DNA from: DATFYM01 sp035315065
GTDB taxonomy: Bacteria; Acidobacteriota; Terriglobia; UBA7540
Assembly: GCA_035315065.1 (NCBI GenBank)
Contig: DATFYM010000019.1
Location: 1-16,440 of the forward strand
Length of the DNA: 16,440 nt
Direction: 5' to 3'
A program made the translations under genes and the position numbers. The notes under the pieces were generated by a model that saw only the letters and a program-made list of their open reading frames with translations, had not been told where the DNA came from and did not search any database. Within the stretch, counting starts at the first letter, position 1, and each line of letters starts with the position of its first letter. Below are positions 1 through 7,592 of the stretch, in pieces.

Positions 1-55
1 CCTGTTGGACCGCCAATCGCATGATTTCAACATCGGCAATCTCCAACCTCTGCAT
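1..55 (-). CDS. 5' end of a divergent gene, product unknown (partial)
   Basis: On the - strand an ATG at 55 is preceded, 5 bases away, by a strong ribosome binding site (GGGAGGTG, complement of 60-67 region). The frame stays open to the edge and encodes MQRLEIADVEIMRLAVQQ. Only 18 residues are visible, too few to name the protein. From memory, a similar start (EIADVEIMRLA followed by RSEESRYDHRLHG) occurs in some IS630-like transposases with an N-terminal helix-turn-helix, but this is a weak recollection. The gene diverges from rseP with about 350 bases of repeat-rich DNA between them. Confidence 0.5.
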   Translation of the reverse strand, partial: MQRLEIADVEIMRLAVQQ

Positions 56-159
56 CGGTTCACCTCCCGGACCATTCTAGGCCCGAGAGGGTCGGGAATT
101 CAATTTTATTATGCGGCATTACTTATGACGCCGCGTTTAACAAGCAGGGCCGGTGAAGA

Positions 160-293
160 AGAATTGCCGATTGACGACTGCCGATTGACGATTGCAAGCG
201 GGGCTCAGTGACGATTGTGGATGGCCTATTGAAAGGGTCTCGTGGCTTGCCTACTGACCTCTTTCAATCGTCAATCGGCAATCGGCAATTCTC
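160..293. repeat. Heptameric repeat arrays as inverted arms (AATCGGC/AATCGTC type)
   Basis: The left arm at 160-196 carries tandem 7-mers of the type GATTGCC/GATTGAC. The right arm at 261-293 carries the complement, AATCGTC-AATCGGC-AATCGGC. The two arms would pair into a long imperfect hairpin with a loop of about 65 bases. The segment 213-292 is also related to 5581-5665 outside the 7-mers (shared GATTGTGGAT, CGTGGCTTG and CTCTTTCAATCG), so it is one copy of a dispersed element. The rest of the 56-402 gap shows no convincing gene. Confidence 0.8.
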
Positions 294-402
294 TGTTGGT
301 GGCCGTAGCCGACTCCAAAATTGGTTGGCAGAGGCGTTTGTAAAGAACTGAGTGTTACGGCATACTAGCACTCGGCGCTCGCTGCGGTTGGAAAGGCGGT
401 TC

Positions 403-1755
403 ATGAATACAGTTCTCACCGATATCGTGGTAGTAATAGTGGTCCTGGGCTTCATGATCTTCATCCACGAAGCGGGACACTTCCTGGCGGCCAAAGCGTT
501 TGGGATTCGCGTCCTCATCTTCTCGTTCGGCTTCGGCAAGCGGCTTTTCGGCATCAAGCGGGGTGACACCGACTACCGCGTGAGCGCGCTCCCATTGGGC
601 GGTTACGTGAAGATGGCGGGCGACGATCCCAGCGACGTCCATCACGACGATCCCGGCGAGTTCCTCTCACGGCCCCGTTGGCAACGATTTGTGGTGATCG
701 TCATGGGACCGGTGATGAACATCCTGCTGGCCGTGGTGCTGCTGGCGTGCTTGTATCACTACCACTTCCAGAAGCCCGCCTTCGAGGAGCAGCCGGCGGT
801 AGTGGGAGAGATTGAGCCCGGTTCCGCGGCCGAGGCGGCGGGCGTCCGTCCGGGAGACCTGATTGCGAAGCTGGACGGATTGAAGAACCCCAAATGGGAG
901 GATGTGGAGATCAAAACCTTGATGTCGGCGGGGGAAACACTTCCCGTCGAGATTGTGCGCGACGGACAACCTTTGCGTTTGGAGGTGAAGCCTAAGGCGG
1001 AGGGTCCCGACCGACTGGGGAACGCGGGTTGGGCGGCGTGCGTCCCCGCGGTAGTGGGCGAGGTTGATAGCGGCCGGCCGGCGGCAAAGGCCGGAGTGAT
1101 GCCAGGCGATCTCATCGTCAGCATGAACGGCCAACCCATCGCGTGTTGGCAGGACGTGGTTCCGGCGCTCAAGGCTGCCAACGCAGGGCTTAACGCCCAC
1201 AATGGCGATGTGGGCCGGCCGGCGGACCTGGCCGTCCAGCGCAACGGAGCGACAGTTCACCTTCGATTGACGGCGGTCTATGGCGAGGTTCAAGGAGTGG
1301 AAAAGTGGTACGTCGGGATTCTCCCGCGTAATTTAATGGTGGTGCGACAGCTTCCCTGGGACAAGGCCATCGAAGCGTCGGTGGGCGATAATGTTCGCAA
1401 TTGCGTGGTCACCTTCGACACCATCGGCAAGATCCTCACCCGGAAGATGTCGGCGCGCTCGCTTTCGAGTCCGATTGGTATCGCCCAGTACGCCGGTGAG
1501 GCCTATCGCGCCGGATTCTCTGATTTGCTGCTGGTGGCAGCTTTCATCAGCCTCCAGTTGGGAATCTTCAACCTGCTGCCGATCCCGGTGCTGGACGGAG
1601 GCCAGATCCTGTTGCTGCTCATCGAAGCCGTCATTCGCCGGGACCTCAGTGTGGCGGTGAAGGAGCGCATCTTGCAGGCCGGAATTGCATTCCTGCTGCT
1701 GCTGGTCGCATTCACGGTGTATAACGACATCGTGAAGATCGTGAGACCGGGTTAG
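403..1755 (+). CDS. rseP: Site-2 membrane zinc metalloprotease RseP (M50 family)
   Basis: Intramembrane zinc protease of 450 residues, the same length as E. coli RseP. It cleaves transmembrane anti-sigma factors or signal-peptide remnants within the inner membrane. The zinc motif HEAGH (residues 22-26) lies in the first membrane helix. Two PDZ domains follow (roughly 125-205 and 215-310), each with a recognisable G-D-L-I core, and the second active-site motif LDGGQ (397-401) lies in a C-terminal membrane segment. I chose the ATG at 403 because it places the first helix directly at the N-terminus and has GGAAAGGCGG upstream; the frame extends further upstream but without family similarity. In many bacteria rseP sits beside dxr and ispG. 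Here ispG is two genes downstream and dxr is not visible in the window. Confidence 0.96.
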   Translation: MNTVLTDIVVVIVVLGFMIFIHEAGHFLAAKAFGIRVLIFSFGFGKRLFGIKRGDTDYRVSALPLGGYVKMAGDDPSDVHHDDPGEFLSRPRWQRFVVIVMGPVMNILLAVVLLACLYHYHFQKPAFEEQPAVVGEIEPGSAAEAAGVRPGDLIAKLDGLKNPKWEDVEIKTLMSAGETLPVEIVRDGQPLRLEVKPKAEGPDRLGNAGWAACVPAVVGEVDSGRPAAKAGVMPGDLIVSMNGQPIACWQDVVPALKAANAGLNAHNGDVGRPADLAVQRNGATVHLRLTAVYGEVQGVEKWYVGILPRNLMVVRQLPWDKAIEASVGDNVRNCVVTFDTIGKILTRKMSARSLSSPIGIAQYAGEAYRAGFSDLLLVAAFISLQLGIFNLLPIPVLDGGQILLLLIEAVIRRDLSVAVKERILQAGIAFLLLLVAFTVYNDIVKIVRPG

Positions 1756-1795
1756 GCGGTTGTCGGTTCTCAGTTTTCATAGACGGGGCGTGGAA

Positions 1796-2179
1796 ATGGA
1801 CATTGAAGGCACCATTCAATTCATCATCGGGCAACAAGGGCAGTTCGTCGCCGATATTCATTTGTTGCAGCAAAGCCAGAGCACGATAGCCGCCCAAGTG
1901 GAGAGGCTGGCGGACAAAGTGGACAAGCTGGCCGACGTGGTGAAGAACCACGATGATGGTTTTTACGTGCAGAGCGCGACGATAAACCGGCTTGAGGACC
2001 ACCTAGAGGATTACATCGAGCGGCAAGGATGGCTGTTCGAAGGTCACAAGCAACTGACCGAGAAGCTCGATCGACTGGCGGACTCGCAGCAGTGGACGGA
2101 TGCCACGGTGGGCAAGCTGGTGGCGGCGGTGGAGGACTTCATTCGCCGGTATGGTCACAACGGCCACGAGCCGGCGTAA
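1796..2179 (+). CDS. Small coiled-coil protein, unknown function
   Basis: A 127-residue soluble protein with no signal peptide or membrane segment. Residues about 30-65 have a heptad pattern of hydrophobics (VERLADKVDKLADVV), and a similar amphipathic segment recurs in the C-terminal half (LTEKLDRLADSQQW), so it probably forms a helical, oligomeric coiled coil. I do not recognise a named family. It lies 40 bases after rseP in the same direction and may be cotranscribed with it. The ATG at 1796 has a GGGGCG weak ribosome binding site; a GTG at 1790 and a TTG at 1760 are alternatives in the same frame. Codon use is like its neighbours, so it is probably a real gene. Confidence 0.7.
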   Translation: MDIEGTIQFIIGQQGQFVADIHLLQQSQSTIAAQVERLADKVDKLADVVKNHDDGFYVQSATINRLEDHLEDYIERQGWLFEGHKQLTEKLDRLADSQQWTDATVGKLVAAVEDFIRRYGHNGHEPA

Positions 2180-2274
2180 ATCGACAGCCAACACTGAGTC
2201 TTCGTGGCTTCAACCCAAGCACGCCTGAGAGTGGCAGCAACTAACTGCCGACAACGGGCAAACGACAAACCACC

Positions 2275-3444
2275 ATGAATTTTAGCGACACTGAATACTT
2301 CCCGCCCCGGCGCAAAACACGTCCGGTCAAAGTGGGGCCTTACACCATCGGCGGCGATGCTCCGATCGTGGTCCAGTCAATGACCAAAACGGATACGCGC
2401 GACGTCGAAAGAACCGTCGAGCAGATCCGCCAGATGGAGGCTGCGGGCTGCGAAATTGTGCGCCTGGCGGTGCCCGATATCGAGGCCGCTCAGGCGCTGG
2501 TGGAAATCCGCAAGCTTTGTCCGGATTCTATCCTGGTCTCCGACATTCATTTCCAGTACAAGTTCGCGCTGATGGCGCTTGACGCGGGCATCGACAAGCT
2601 GCGCATCAATCCCGGCAACATCGGTGACGCCGAAAAGGTACGCATGGTGGTGCGGCGCGCCAAGGAACAGAAAGTGCCGATTCGCATCGGCGTCAACGCC
2701 GGATCGCTGGAGCGGCGACTGATCGAGAAATACGGCTACCCGACGCCGCAGGGCATGGTGGAAAGCGCCCTTTACCACATTCAGATTCTGGAGGATCTCG
2801 GGTTCACGGACACCATTGTCTCGCTCAAGGCCTCCAACGTGAAGATGACCGTGGCCGCCTATCGACTGCTCGCGAAACAAGTGGACTACCCCTTCCACCT
2901 CGGCATCACCGAGGCCGGCACGCAGTTCTCCGGCACCATCAAGTCCTGCGTGGGAATGGGAATGCTGCTGGCCGAAGGCATCGGCGATACTATCCGCGTT
3001 TCGCTGGCCACCGATCCGGTGGAGGAAGTGCGGGTCGCGTACGAGATGCTGAAGTCGCTCGAGTTGCGCAGCCGCGGTCCGGTGGTGATCGCGTGCCCCA
3101 CGTGCGGCCGCCTGGAAGTGGACCTGTTCAAGATCGCCAAGGAAATCGAAGATGCCACCGGGGGCGTCAAAATGCCGGTCAGCATCGCGGTGATGGGCTG
3201 CGCGGTAAACGGTCCCGGCGAAGCGCGCGAGGCCGACCTGGGAGTTGCAGCGGGCCGCGGCAATGGGATGATCTACCGGGAAGGTAAAGCGATCCGCCGC
3301 GTCACGGAAGCAGAGATCGTGCCCGCGCTGCTGGAAGAGATCGAGCGCTTCGTCGCCGACAAAACGGCCGGTGTGTCCTCCACCGCGCCGACGCTCGAAG
3401 AAACTCCGGTGCACGACAACAATCCCCTGGTCGTGCTGCGGTAG
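2275..3444 (+). CDS. ispG: 4-hydroxy-3-methylbut-2-enyl diphosphate synthase
   Basis: IspG/GcpE reductively converts MEcPP to HMBPP in the MEP pathway of isoprenoid synthesis, in the cytoplasm, using a [4Fe-4S] cluster. The 389-residue protein aligns end to end with E. coli IspG. The N-terminal TIM barrel starts with IGGDAPIVVQSMTKTDT and includes ADIHF-like and RINPGNIG segments. The C-terminal domain has the cluster ligands C274 and C277 (CPTC) and C309, with the fourth ligand E316 in the CAVNGPGE motif, all offset by 4 from E. coli numbering. A tail of about 20 residues follows the usual end. The ATG at 2275 fits the family start although no good ribosome binding site precedes it. The 95 bases upstream hold only a degenerate 7-bp repeat (about 2246-2273). 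Confidence 0.97.
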   Translation: MNFSDTEYFPPRRKTRPVKVGPYTIGGDAPIVVQSMTKTDTRDVERTVEQIRQMEAAGCEIVRLAVPDIEAAQALVEIRKLCPDSILVSDIHFQYKFALMALDAGIDKLRINPGNIGDAEKVRMVVRRAKEQKVPIRIGVNAGSLERRLIEKYGYPTPQGMVESALYHIQILEDLGFTDTIVSLKASNVKMTVAAYRLLAKQVDYPFHLGITEAGTQFSGTIKSCVGMGMLLAEGIGDTIRVSLATDPVEEVRVAYEMLKSLELRSRGPVVIACPTCGRLEVDLFKIAKEIEDATGGVKMPVSIAVMGCAVNGPGEAREADLGVAAGRGNGMIYREGKAIRRVTEAEIVPALLEEIERFVADKTAGVSSTAPTLEETPVHDNNPLVVLR

Positions 3445-3449
3445 CTGTC

Positions 3450-3478
3450 TTGACGGCTTATTTCTCCCTCAGTATTCT
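3450..3478 (+). promoter_or_regulatory. Sigma70-type promoter of the toxin-antitoxin pair
   Basis: TTGACG at 3450-3455 and TATTCT at 3473-3478 are separated by exactly 17 bases, a near-consensus housekeeping promoter. It begins 5 bases after the ispG stop codon. The predicted start of transcription (about 3485) coincides with the beginning of the palindrome at 3485-3503. This makes the toxin-antitoxin pair an independent transcription unit. Confidence 0.7.
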
Positions 3479-3484
3479 GTGGAA

Positions 3485-3503
3485 GGTGCTACCTGGTAAC
3501 ACC
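3485..3503. promoter_or_regulatory. 19-bp palindrome, probable operator of the RHH antitoxin
   Basis: GGTGCTACC-T-GGTAACACC is a dyad with 8 of 9 base pairs matching around a central base. It sits 6 bases downstream of the -10 element and 9 bases before the antitoxin ATG. Ribbon-helix-helix antitoxins usually repress their own promoter by binding such dyads. The operator assignment is inferred from position and symmetry. Confidence 0.6.
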
Positions 3504-3512
3504 CGTCTAGGT

Positions 3513-3797
3513 ATGAGAATGCGTCAAACGTTTACGATCTCCTTGCCTCCGAAGATGGCGGAGCAGGTCGAGAAAACCATGAGGGCGGAACATCGGACGC
3601 GTTCGGAGTTGGTCCGTGAAGCGTTGCGGAGGTACATCTCGAATCGACGGTCCCTCGAAGAGACTCCTACCGCCGCTGAACTACGAGCCATTCGCCAGGG
3701 TGAGGCCGCCTACCAAAGGGGGGATTCCGTAACCCTGGATGAATACTTACGCGACGTGGACAGTCATCCTCGCCGGCCCCGCCACAAAGTCTCTTAA
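3513..3797 (+). CDS. Ribbon-helix-helix antitoxin (CopG/ParD type)
   Basis: A protein of 94 residues. The N-terminal part (MRMRQTFTISLPP, then MAEQVEKTMR and RTRSELVREALRRYI) is a typical ribbon-helix-helix fold: one DNA-binding strand and two helices forming a dimer. The C-terminal part (about 60-94, ending in VTLDEYLRDV) is the usual toxin-wrapping region of ParD-like antitoxins. The start at ATG 3513 or 3519 is chosen because the RHH strand follows directly; the frame runs upstream to 3450 but that is promoter and operator. It overlaps the toxin gene by 59 bases. It should neutralise the downstream toxin and repress its own promoter through the 3485-3503 palindrome. Confidence 0.88.
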   Translation: MRMRQTFTISLPPKMAEQVEKTMRAEHRTRSELVREALRRYISNRRSLEETPTAAELRAIRQGEAAYQRGDSVTLDEYLRDVDSHPRRPRHKVS

Positions 3798-4008
3798 GCG
3801 CATCCCCGCTCGCGATCGAGAGCGGATTCACGCTGTTTTGAAGGAGATGGAAGTGGATCCTTTCCAGGGCGACATCAAGTACCTCAAAGGGCAGAAGGAG
3901 AGGCTTCGCCGGCGCGTCGGCGACTGGCACATCTTCTTCCGGCTCGTCCTTGAGCAGAGAAACGTCGTGGTGTCGGCCATCGAGCGCCGAACTTCCACAA
4001 CGTACTGA
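3739..4008 (+). CDS. RelE/ParE-superfamily toxin
   Basis: An 89-residue protein of the RelE/ParE fold. Visible marks are the start WTVILAGPATKSLKRIP (strand, then the first helix with KxLxxLP-type spacing), the middle D-x-x-x-LKG segment, the central strand RRRVGDWHIFFRL, and the end RRTSTTY. RelE members are ribosome-dependent mRNases and ParE members poison DNA gyrase; the sequence does not decide which this is. The gene starts inside the antitoxin gene (59-base overlap, different frame) with ATG 3739. The overlap is longer than usual, and a later non-ATG start cannot be excluded. The pair lies between ispG and the amidase gene, where it could have been acquired as a unit. Confidence 0.88.
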   Translation: MNTYATWTVILAGPATKSLKRIPARDRERIHAVLKEMEVDPFQGDIKYLKGQKERLRRRVGDWHIFFRLVLEQRNVVVSAIERRTSTTY

Positions 4009-4042
4009 GACTCGAGGATTCACTCTGCGCGTGAGGAGGCTC

Positions 4043-5476
4043 ATGCCAACTTTGGACGAACTCGCCTTTCTCGACGCCACTGCCCTCGCCGACCTCGTAC
4101 GTCGCAAAGAAGTGAAACCGATTGAACTGGTGGACGCGACGATCGAGCGCATCGAGCGCGTGAACCCCAAACTTAATGCGGTAGTGGCACCGATGTACGA
4201 TCAGGCGCGCGCCGCGGCGCAGGACGACATTCCTGACGGGCCATTCGGTGGCGTTCCGTTTCTGCTCAAGGATTTGGTTGCCGCATATGCCGGCGTGCGC
4301 ATGACGTCAGGCTCAGCCTTTTTGCGCGACTTCGTTCCCGATCACGACAGCGAGTTGGTGCGCCGCCAGAAGCGCGCCGGCCTGATCGTGGTCGGGAAGA
4401 CCAACGCTCCCGAGTTCGGCATTCTTTGCACCACGGAGCCGCTTCTGTTCGGGCCCACCCGCAACCCCTGGGACGTCAACCGCACGACGGGCGGATCGAG
4501 CGGCGGCTCCGCTGCGGCTGTAGCGGCGGGCATCGTGCCCATGGCGCATGCCAATGATGGCGGCGGGTCGATTCGGATTCCCGCGTCATGCTGCGGGCTT
4601 TTTGGGTTGAAGCCGACGCGAGCGCGCAATCCGCTGGGACCCGACTTGGGTGACATGATGGGCGGATTCGTGTGCGAGCACGCGGTCACCCGCAGCGTTC
4701 GCGACAGTGCCGCGCTGCTCGACGCTACGGCGGGGCCCGACGTAGGCGATCCTTACTGGGCGCCGCCCCAGGCGCGGCCCTTCCTCCAGGAAGTAGGTGC
4801 CGATCCGGGCCGGTTGCGGATTGCGTTCTCCACCAAGTCGCTGACGGGAGTCCCGATCCACGCGGACTGCGTCAAGGCGGTGGAGGATGCGGCGAAGCTT
4901 TGCACCGACTTGGGCCACGACGTGGAAGAGGCGGCGCCGGAGATCAACATCTTCTTTCTGCTTCGGGCCTTCAGCGCCGTGTGGTGGTCGGGCGTTGCGG
5001 CCGGCATCGATGCTTTTGCTTTCGTCACAGGGCGGGTCCCGGCGCAAGATCAGTTCGAGCCGTTGACTTGGGCCCTCCACGAAAAGGGACACAAGGTGAC
5101 TGGCTCCGAGTATCTGCTCTCTCAGCTCATGCTTCAGCAAACCGCGCGGAGCGTGGCGCGCTTTATGGAAAAGTATGACATTTGGCTGGCGCCCACACTG
5201 GCCGAGCCTCCCGTACCACTGGGAACCTTTGACTCCACGCCGGAGAATCCGATGAAGGCGTGGGACCGCGCGATTGCGTTTGTTCCGGTGACACCGCTGT
5301 TCAACCTGACGGGTCAGCCGGCGATGTCGGTGCCGCTCTCCTGGAATGCTCAAGGCTTGCCGGTCGGTGTACACTTCGCCGGGCGCTTTGGCGACGAGGC
5401 AACGCTCTTCCGCCTTGCCGCGCAACTTGAGAACGTCCGCCCATGGGCCAACCGCCGACCGCCCGTCTCGGCGTGA
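4043..5476 (+). CDS. Amidase signature hydrolase, NylA-like
   Basis: A 477-residue enzyme of the amidase signature family, which hydrolyses carboxamides through a Ser-cisSer-Lys triad. The triad is visible as K76 (LLKDL), S152 in GGSSGGS (150-156) and S176 in GGGSIRIPAS. The overall pattern, including TRNPWD before the glycine-serine motif and a C-terminal FNLTGQPAMSVPL segment, resembles 6-aminohexanoate-cyclic-dimer hydrolase (NylA) more than the GatA subunit of the tRNA amidotransferase. The real substrate is unknown. The ATG at 4043 is chosen because of the strong ribosome binding site GAGGAGG at 4033-4039; the upstream part of the frame overlaps the toxin gene and has no family similarity. 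No signal peptide is seen, so it is likely cytoplasmic. Confidence 0.93.
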   Translation: MPTLDELAFLDATALADLVRRKEVKPIELVDATIERIERVNPKLNAVVAPMYDQARAAAQDDIPDGPFGGVPFLLKDLVAAYAGVRMTSGSAFLRDFVPDHDSELVRRQKRAGLIVVGKTNAPEFGILCTTEPLLFGPTRNPWDVNRTTGGSSGGSAAAVAAGIVPMAHANDGGGSIRIPASCCGLFGLKPTRARNPLGPDLGDMMGGFVCEHAVTRSVRDSAALLDATAGPDVGDPYWAPPQARPFLQEVGADPGRLRIAFSTKSLTGVPIHADCVKAVEDAAKLCTDLGHDVEEAAPEINIFFLLRAFSAVWWSGVAAGIDAFAFVTGRVPAQDQFEPLTWALHEKGHKVTGSEYLLSQLMLQQTARSVARFMEKYDIWLAPTLAEPPVPLGTFDSTPENPMKAWDRAIAFVPVTPLFNLTGQPAMSVPLSWNAQGLPVGVHFAGRFGDEATLFRLAAQLENVRPWANRRPPVSA

Positions 5477-5508
5477 AGAGGGGTCTGGCGCCGAACTTTC
5501 GTTAGCGA

Positions 5509-5563
5509 TTGCCCAGGGCGCCAGCGCTGGGGCAAGACCGGCAAATTATGGTTTTCTTTTTTT
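5509..5563 (+). terminator. Possible terminator after the amidase gene
   Basis: An imperfect stem (TTGCCC...GCGC against GCGC...GGGCAA, 5509-5535) is followed about 16 bases later by the T-rich run at 5552-5563. It lies 33 bases after the amidase stop codon, where the convergent ribF unit also ends. The distance between stem and T run is too long for a textbook intrinsic terminator, so this is tentative. Confidence 0.3.
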
Positions 5564-5580
5564 GGGGGCATCTTATCCCA

Positions 5581-5665
5581 GATTGTGGATAGCGGTTTGG
5601 GGCCGCGTGGCTTGTGGGCGCTTCTCTTTCAATCGGCAATCGTCAATCGGCAATCGTCAATCTTT
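5581..5665. repeat. Second copy of the 213-292 element with AATCGGC/AATCGTC heptamers
   Basis: The 7-mers alternate AATCGGC-AATCGTC-AATCGGC-AATCGTC (about 5635-5665). The 50 bases before them resemble 213-262 (GATTGTGGAT at both starts, then CGTGGCTTG, then CTCTTTCAATCG). Unlike the first copy, no inverted partner arm is seen nearby. It fills most of the gap between the convergent amidase and ribF genes; the remainder of 5477-5717 shows no gene. Confidence 0.7.
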
Positions 5666-5717
5666 GCTTGTCCTCGGTAAGGCCCGCAAGGCAGGGTCAA
5701 CTCCGACAACTGCCGAC

Positions 5718-6653
5718 CTATAGCTGCTGGAGAAGCCGAAAGAATCTGAGCGAACGAGCTGCGTCTCTTTGAATCTGCGCCTTGAGCGCGGCGGCATCAG
5801 AGAACTTCATCTCGTCGCGCAACCGATAAAGGAACGCCACTTCCATTTCTGTCTCCTTGATCTCGCCGGAGAAATTCAGCAGGTAGGACTCAACGCCCAG
5901 CCGATGCTCGCCAAAGGTCGGCTTGTACCCGACATTGGTGACGGAATCGTGGAACTGCTCGCCCAGGCGTGTGCGCGTAACGTAAACCCCCGTCTTGGGA
6001 AGCTGCTCGGCGATGGGGGCCAGGTTCAGTGTCGGCACCGTCTGCGCGCGTCCGACACCCAGGCCGTGAACAATGGGACCTTCGACGGAAAAGGGTCGGC
6101 CCAAGAGCCGGCCCGCCATCGGCACGCGCCCCTCGGCCACCAGTCCGCGGATGCGGCTGCTAGAAACGCGTTCGTGGCGCAAGTGCAAGATGGGGAGTAC
6201 CTCAAGCCGGAATCCCTCGGCCAGCGCGAGGTCGCCCAGCAGTTTGACGTCGCCTGCTTGTTGGCGCCCGAAGCGGAAGTTGGGGCCCACCAATACCGAG
6301 GCCGCTCGCAAGCGCTCGACGAGGACGGTGCAAACAAATTCGGCGGGCGCCAAGCCGGCCAGATCACGGTCGAAGGCAAGAACCACGAGGCGCTCGATGC
6401 CCAGTTGCTCGATCAGCCTTGCCCTTTGTTCGATGGACGTCAGAAGAGCATGAGCCCGGCTGGGCGCCAGGACCATCACCGGATGCGGATCAAAGGTGAC
6501 GGCTGTCGGCACGACGCCCAATTCTCGGGCCGATTCCACCACCCGGCGGAGCAGCGCTTGATGGGCCAGGTGGACGCCATCGAAGTTGCCGATGGTGACC
6601 GAACTCGGCGCCAAGGGTTCGCGAAGCTCCAGAAGATTGCGGATCACAACCAT
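5718..6653 (-). CDS. ribF: Bifunctional riboflavin kinase/FAD synthetase
   Basis: RibF phosphorylates riboflavin to FMN and adenylates FMN to FAD. The protein has 311 residues, the usual length. The N-terminal adenylyltransferase domain has GNFDGVHLAH (22-31) and the SSSRIRGLV motif before the linker. The C-terminal flavokinase domain has G-L-G-V-G-R, then QTVPTLNL carrying the PTxN motif, and the GVESYLLNFSGE segment with the catalytic Glu. The loop QTVPTLNL differs from the common GFPTANL; I associate this variant with Acidobacteriota RibF. The ATG at 6653 is chosen because VVIRNLLEL directly precedes the nucleotide-binding core; the frame reaches further upstream only through repeat sequence (encoding LLFIVHHSSF). 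It is the last gene of a unit running DUF1844 - PhnP-like MBL - ribF. Confidence 0.94.
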   Translation of the reverse strand: MVVIRNLLELREPLAPSSVTIGNFDGVHLAHQALLRRVVESARELGVVPTAVTFDPHPVMVLAPSRAHALLTSIEQRARLIEQLGIERLVVLAFDRDLAGLAPAEFVCTVLVERLRAASVLVGPNFRFGRQQAGDVKLLGDLALAEGFRLEVLPILHLRHERVSSSRIRGLVAEGRVPMAGRLLGRPFSVEGPIVHGLGVGRAQTVPTLNLAPIAEQLPKTGVYVTRTRLGEQFHDSVTNVGYKPTFGEHRLGVESYLLNFSGEIKETEMEVAFLYRLRDEMKFSDAAALKAQIQRDAARSLRFFRLLQQL

Positions 6654-6669
6654 AGTCGCTTTAAGAAAC

Positions 6670-6810
6670 GATGAATGATGAACGATGAACAGAAGAGAAG
6701 AAGTCCGTATCTGCGTCAGTTGTCCGTAGTGGTGGACGCCGTTTTTAGCAACGGACAACGCACCACGGACAACGGACGTCTTCTTTTCTGTTCATCGTTC
6801 ATCATTCATC
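6670..6810. repeat. Composite hairpin of two heptameric repeats between the MBL gene and ribF
   Basis: The outer arms 6670-6700 and 6780-6810 are 31 bases each and complementary at all but one position. They consist of 7-mers GATGAAT/GATGAAC and continue as CAGAAGAGAAG. Inside lies a second, different 7-mer type (GTTGTCC / CGGACAA) that is again arranged as inverted arms (about 6701-6730 and 6751-6779) around TTTTT. The structure fills nearly the whole gap between two genes of the same direction and could act as an attenuator or RNA-stability hairpin. That role is inference. Confidence 0.85.
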
Positions 6811-6812
6811 AT

Positions 6813-7592
6813 TCATGGTTCTCGTTCATCATTTCCCAACTTCAGCTTCAAGCCGTCGTACGCGAGCCGCACATGGGAGGGAAGCGTGGCGTTGGTCTCC
6901 TCGTGCCCGAGTTCGTGGGCCATGTGCGTAAAGTACGCCCGGCGCGGCTTGAGTCTTTCCACCCACGCCACCGACTGTTCCAGCGTGGAGTGCGCGGGAT
7001 GCGGCTTGTGCCTCAGCGCCGCCAGAATAAGCACGTCCAGGCCTTCCAGCAGCGGGACCGTCTCCTCGGGGATGACGCTGAAGTCGGTGACGTAAGCCGC
7101 GTCGCGAAAGCGGAAGCCGAGCACTGGCAGGTCGCCGTGCAGGACCTTCAACGGGATCATCCGCTCGCCCCACAATTCAAAGGGCCCCTCGATCAGGTGC
7201 GGGTCGAGCCGGGGAATTCCGCCATGGGGGTAGGTCCCCTCGAAGACGTAGGCGAAAATGCGTCGCAGGCTTTCCATCGACCGGCAGTCCGCGTAAATGG
7301 GAATGGGCGCGCCCTGACGGTAGTTGAAGGGCCGCACGTCATCAAGCCCGAAGATGTGATCCGCGTGCGTGTGCGTAAAGAGGACGGCGTCCAGACGTTG
7401 CAGCCCCTCACGCAGGGCTTGCTGCCGGAAATCCGGCGCCGTATCGATCACCACCGCGCGGCCGTCGAACTCAATCAGGAGGGAGGGGCGAGTGCGCTTG
7501 TCGTGAGGGTCGGGAGACGTGCAGACGCGGCAGTGGCAGGCAAGGCTCGGCACGCCCGTGGAAGTCCCGGTCCCTAGGAAAGTCAATCTCAT
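6813..7592 (-). CDS. PhnP-like metallo-beta-lactamase-fold hydrolase
   Basis: A 259-residue MBL-fold protein of the PhnP type (cyclic phosphate phosphodiesterase family). The N-terminus is LTFLGTGTSTGVP followed by a C-x-C-x-x-C cluster (C19, C21, C24), which in PhnP relatives forms a structural zinc site. The catalytic metal motif is HTHADH (74-79). Further metal ligands are expected at H in KVLHGD, D in YVTDFS and H in FTHMAHE. The substrate is not known; it is not in a phn operon here. The start codon overlaps the DUF1844 stop (ATGA at 7589-7592), indicating translational coupling. The last seven residues (GNDEREP) are encoded by sequence abutting the heptamer hairpin, which suggests the repeat supplied or trimmed the C-terminus. 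Confidence 0.9.
   Translation of the reverse strand: MRLTFLGTGTSTGVPSLACHCRVCTSPDPHDKRTRPSLLIEFDGRAVVIDTAPDFRQQALREGLQRLDAVLFTHTHADHIFGLDDVRPFNYRQGAPIPIYADCRSMESLRRIFAYVFEGTYPHGGIPRLDPHLIEGPFELWGERMIPLKVLHGDLPVLGFRFRDAAYVTDFSVIPEETVPLLEGLDVLILAALRHKPHPAHSTLEQSVAWVERLKPRRAYFTHMAHELGHEETNATLPSHVRLAYDGLKLKLGNDEREP

Noticed and set aside
160..293. Repeat array as a CRISPR
   Set aside because: The units are 7 bases in direct tandem with no spacers and no cas genes nearby.
2246..2273. Another heptamer array before ispG (CGACAAC / CAAACGA)
   Set aside because: It resembles the GTTGTCC-type 7-mers but is too degenerate and lacks an inverted partner, so I did not list it as a feature.
2377..3414. 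Long open frame on the - strand opposite ispG
   Set aside because: Mirror frame of a high-GC conserved gene, rich in His/Arg/Ala without domain signals; ispG on the + strand is certain.
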